A stretch of 6,854 nucleotides of DNA from positions 896 through 7,749 of the forward strand of contig MFZT01000014.1 in the NCBI GenBank assembly GCA_001789515.1. The letters are read 5' to 3'. Below, piece after piece: positions 5,262-6,854 of the stretch (position 1 is its first letter; the number at the start of each line of letters is the position of its first letter). Source of the DNA: Candidatus Roizmanbacteria bacterium RIFCSPHIGHO2_02_FULL_43_11 (GTDB lineage Bacteria; Patescibacteriota; Microgenomatia; UBA1406; HO2-37-13b). A model generated the notes under the pieces. The model searched no databases, had not been told where the DNA came from, and saw only the letters and a program-made list of their open reading frames with translations. Both the position numbers and the translations under genes were made by a program.

Positions 5262-6305
5262 GTGTTTAATCCAAAATTTGAGATAACAAATAGTATCCTG
5301 AAAAATATTGGTACTATTGAAGCTGCTCGGGAAATCATTACTGATGCCCCACTTCTCCCGCTTTGGGAAAAGAAATTCCGAGACGATGCTGTCATCAGGA
5401 CTGCACATCACGGCACCCACGTTGAAGGTAATAGACTTAATCTATCAGAAGCAAAGGATGTCCTGTTGGGTCAAGATGTTATAGGAAGAGCCCGGGATGT
5501 TCAGGAAATAATCAACTACCGAAAAACGCTTATTGCTATTGAACAAGAGTCAGAAAAAGGTCTGAAACGTATCACCGAAGGCACCATTAAGAAACTTCAT
5601 CGCTCAACCATGGATCGGGTACTTGAACCAGACAAGATTGGTGAGTATCGCATAAAGTCAGTTATTATTCGAAACAGCGCTACAGGAGAAATTACCTTTC
5701 GACCTCCTCCACCCTTAGAGGTATCATTTCTCATGAGGGAATTTGTGTACTGGATTAATCAGACAAACTCTGATGACTTGCACCCAGTTCTTAAGGCTGG
5801 AATTGCACATCATCAACTTACTGATATCCATCCATTCATAGACGGCAATGGTCGAGTTTCACGTGCACTTTCCACGCTCATTTTGTTTCTGGAGAAATAC
5901 GATATACGCCGCTTTTTTTCTCTAGAGGAATACTACGATCGTGATGCCATCGAATACTATAATCATCTGGAAGCTGCTTCAAAAGGCGACCTAACTTCAT
6001 GGCTGGAATATTTTGTTATCGGAGTTGCAATGGAATTTGATCGGGTTAAGAAAAAAGTTCTCAAACTCTCTAAGGATACGTATCTACGTGAGAAACTTGG
6101 CGGAAAACAGGTCTTCTTGAGCGAGCGCGAGACGCGCATTGTGGAATACATTCAAGGAGTTGGATATTTACAAAACCAAATGTTTCGTGATGTTGTCCCC
6201 GGGGCTTCCGAAGACACTATCTTGCGTGACATTCACGAGTTGATCGAAAAAGGCATTATCAAAAAGGTCGGTAAGACAAAAGCGGCGCGATATGTGATGG
6301 TGTGA
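5262..6305 (+). CDS. Fic family protein with C-terminal winged-helix domain
   Basis: A 347-residue Fic protein; Fic domains usually transfer AMP from ATP to a Tyr, Ser or Thr hydroxyl of a target protein. The complete active-site motif HPFIDGNGRVSR lies at 190-201, with catalytic His190 and phosphate-binding residues intact. The N-terminal part carries a class II-like inhibitory helix, GTHVEGN (51-57); Glu55 would contact the second motif Arg, but the Ser/Thr of the usual S/TxxxEG/N pattern is Gly51, with Thr52 one place later. The beta-flap is RIKSVIIRNSATGEITFRPP (about 129-148). Residues 287-347 (SERETRIVEYI...SEDTILRDIHELIEKG) form a winged helix-turn-helix, as in many DNA-binding Fic regulators. 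The start is GTG at 5262: an in-frame TGA sits just upstream at 5256-5258. It is monocistronic by layout. Likely a self-inhibited AMP-transferase with a DNA-linked regulatory role; targets are unknown. Confidence 0.92.
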   Translation: MFNPKFEITNSILKNIGTIEAAREIITDAPLLPLWEKKFRDDAVIRTAHHGTHVEGNRLNLSEAKDVLLGQDVIGRARDVQEIINYRKTLIAIEQESEKGLKRITEGTIKKLHRSTMDRVLEPDKIGEYRIKSVIIRNSATGEITFRPPPPLEVSFLMREFVYWINQTNSDDLHPVLKAGIAHHQLTDIHPFIDGNGRVSRALSTLILFLEKYDIRRFFSLEEYYDRDAIEYYNHLEAASKGDLTSWLEYFVIGVAMEFDRVKKKVLKLSKDTYLREKLGGKQVFLSERETRIVEYIQGVGYLQNQMFRDVVPGASEDTILRDIHELIEKGIIKKVGKTKAARYVMV

Positions 6306-6326
6306 GATAGAGGGATAGAGGGATGG
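6306..6326. repeat. Short tandem repeat GATAGAGG
   Basis: Immediately after the Fic stop codon the 8-nt unit GATAGAGG occurs twice (6306-6313, 6314-6321) followed by a partial GATGG (6322-6326). It is a purine-rich microsatellite-like tract outside any gene. Confidence 0.8.
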
Positions 6327-6338
6327 AAGCGAAGAAGT

Positions 6339-6380
6339 GTGGGGGAACGTGGTGGGAAAAATTTTCCACATCCACCCCAC
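6339..6380. other. GC-rich imperfect hairpin downstream of fic
   Basis: GTGGGG (6339-6344) can pair with CCCCAC (6375-6380), and inside this GTGG (6352-6355) with CCAC (6366-6369), capped by an A/T-rich tip at 6356-6365. An internal loop separates the two stems. No T tract follows on the plus strand, so it is not a standard intrinsic terminator; it may still slow or end fic transcription. Confidence 0.35.
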
Positions 6381-6381
6381 C

Positions 6382-6433
6382 AGTTCACCTAGTTAAAACT
6401 AGTTGAACTATTTATAACTAGTTTTAACTAAGA
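6382..6433. promoter_or_regulatory. Nested palindrome array, probable operator
   Basis: Two overlapping dyads are present. A perfect 15-bp inverted repeat, TAGTTAAAACTAGTT (6390-6404) against AACTAGTTTTAACTA (6416-6430), has an 11-bp spacer. A 28-bp near-palindrome (6382-6409) pairs at 12 of 14 positions and shares the left arm. The 8-bp palindrome AACTAGTT occurs exactly at 6397 and 6416, with degraded copies at 6387 (ACCTAGTT) and 6426 (AACTAAGA); the steps are 10, 19 and 10 bp, close to whole helical turns, so bound dimers would lie on one DNA face. It sits 1-50 bp before the start of the next gene and overlaps its -10 box, as expected for a repressor operator. Confidence 0.65.
6413..6418 (+). 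promoter_or_regulatory. -10 box TATAAC inside the palindrome array
   Basis: TATAAC (5/6 to TATAAT) lies between the arms of the inverted repeat, touching the second AACTAGTT. The hexamer 17 bp upstream, TAGTTA (6390-6395), is a poor -35, so the promoter would be weak or activator-dependent. The predicted start near 6425 leaves a leader of only about 10 nt before GTG 6435. Confidence 0.4.
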
Positions 6434-6434
6434 C

Positions 6435-6848
6435 GTGTCAGCAGAACAGGGTTTTGATCCAAAATTAGCAGAGTGGAAGGCTCATAGCAATGGAAATGGC
6501 CTCGAGGAGGCTGACGATGTGGAGGTGGAAGCATACTACTCCAAGGTTCTTGACGAGGTAGAAGCTGAGGTTCGAAAATTAGAACAAGCGCGGGTGAGAA
6601 ACGGTCTGGGTAACCTACCCGTTGCTTTTATGAGTTCAAGCGCTGGAGCAGGTCGAAGACCGCGTAGAGATGCTCCAAAGCATATTATCCTCGTGCCGGA
6701 TTTGCGTGGCAGGAGGCTCTATAGAGCTGCGCGAGTTCCGGATCACACCGATGCTGCATTTGAAAATGCTGCTCATCACGCATTTGAATATTTGCCTCCG
6801 GAAGAACGCGTGAGAGCTTTACGGGAATTTCTTAATATTCCAGTATGA
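6435..6848 (+). CDS. Hypothetical charged soluble protein
   Basis: I do not recognise this 137-residue protein. It has no membrane segment or signal peptide. The N-terminal 55 residues are acidic and probably helical or coiled coil (LEEADDVEVEAYYSKVLDEV, then EAEVRKLEQARVR); a Gly/Ser linker SSSAGAG (67-73) leads to a basic patch RRPRRDAPK (74-82), a short hydrophobic strand HIILVPDL (83-90), RGRRLYRAAR (91-100) and a C-terminal helical part DAAFENAAHHAFEYLPPEERVRALREFL. The GTG at 6435 is the only sensible start, because an in-frame TAA lies at 6429-6431; there is no Shine-Dalgarno. It has its own operator-like promoter rather than depending on fic. A short charged protein behind a palindromic operator may be an autoregulator or antitoxin-like factor, but this is speculation. 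Confidence 0.65.
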   Translation: MSAEQGFDPKLAEWKAHSNGNGLEEADDVEVEAYYSKVLDEVEAEVRKLEQARVRNGLGNLPVAFMSSSAGAGRRPRRDAPKHIILVPDLRGRRLYRAARVPDHTDAAFENAAHHAFEYLPPEERVRALREFLNIPV

Positions 6849-6854
6849 TATTTG

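Noticed and set aside
1..6854. CRISPR arrays, tRNA or rRNA genes, insertion sequences.
   Set aside because: No regularly spaced repeats of suitable length, no cloverleaf or rRNA-like segments and no transposase motifs were seen.

Overview
The window looks like a chromosomal segment of a Patescibacteria (Candidate Phyla Radiation) bacterium. The main clues are two adjacent small two-helix proteins of the type IV secretion pilin-like kind that is abundant in CPR genomes, a MurF-like ligase whose N-terminal domain is replaced by a hydrophobic helix, short tightly packed genes with overlaps, and no clear Shine-Dalgarno sequence before any gene. The standard genetic code fits all genes. The lineage is an inference from gene style; no rRNA or ribosomal protein is present to confirm it.

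Layout: (1) 54-1439 on the minus strand encodes a membrane-anchored Mur ligase (MurF-like). (2) Divergent from it, separated by a 47-bp shared promoter region, are three overlapping plus-strand genes: an ECF-like sigma-70 factor (1487-2065), a 78-residue single-helix membrane protein (2025-2261) and a polytopic, possibly Yip1-like membrane protein (2251-2886). (3) 2946-3551 is an unrecognised soluble protein rich in Trp and His. (4) Convergent with it, on the minus strand, is a two-gene operon of pilin-like proteins (4314 down to 3560, ATGA overlap). (5) Divergent from the pilins is uppS (4381-5088), undecaprenyl diphosphate synthase. (6) After a 173-bp spacer comes a Fic-family AMP-transferase with a C-terminal winged helix (5262-6305). 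(7) A 129-bp spacer holds a short tandem repeat, a GC hairpin and a striking nested palindrome array overlapping a -10 box, directly before an unrecognised 137-residue charged protein (6435-6848).

How the genes fit together: murF and uppS both serve peptidoglycan precursor supply (UDP-MurNAc-pentapeptide formation and the lipid carrier), and the pilin-like and Yip1-like proteins are also envelope components, so much of the window concerns the cell surface. The sigma factor with its overlapping membrane genes has the layout of a sigma/anti-sigma signalling cassette, but this is inferred from layout only. Fic and the operator-controlled 137-residue gene form the more accessory-looking right end. 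The best candidates for something undescribed are the sigma/membrane cassette and the helically phased AACTAGTT operator array at 6382-6433.
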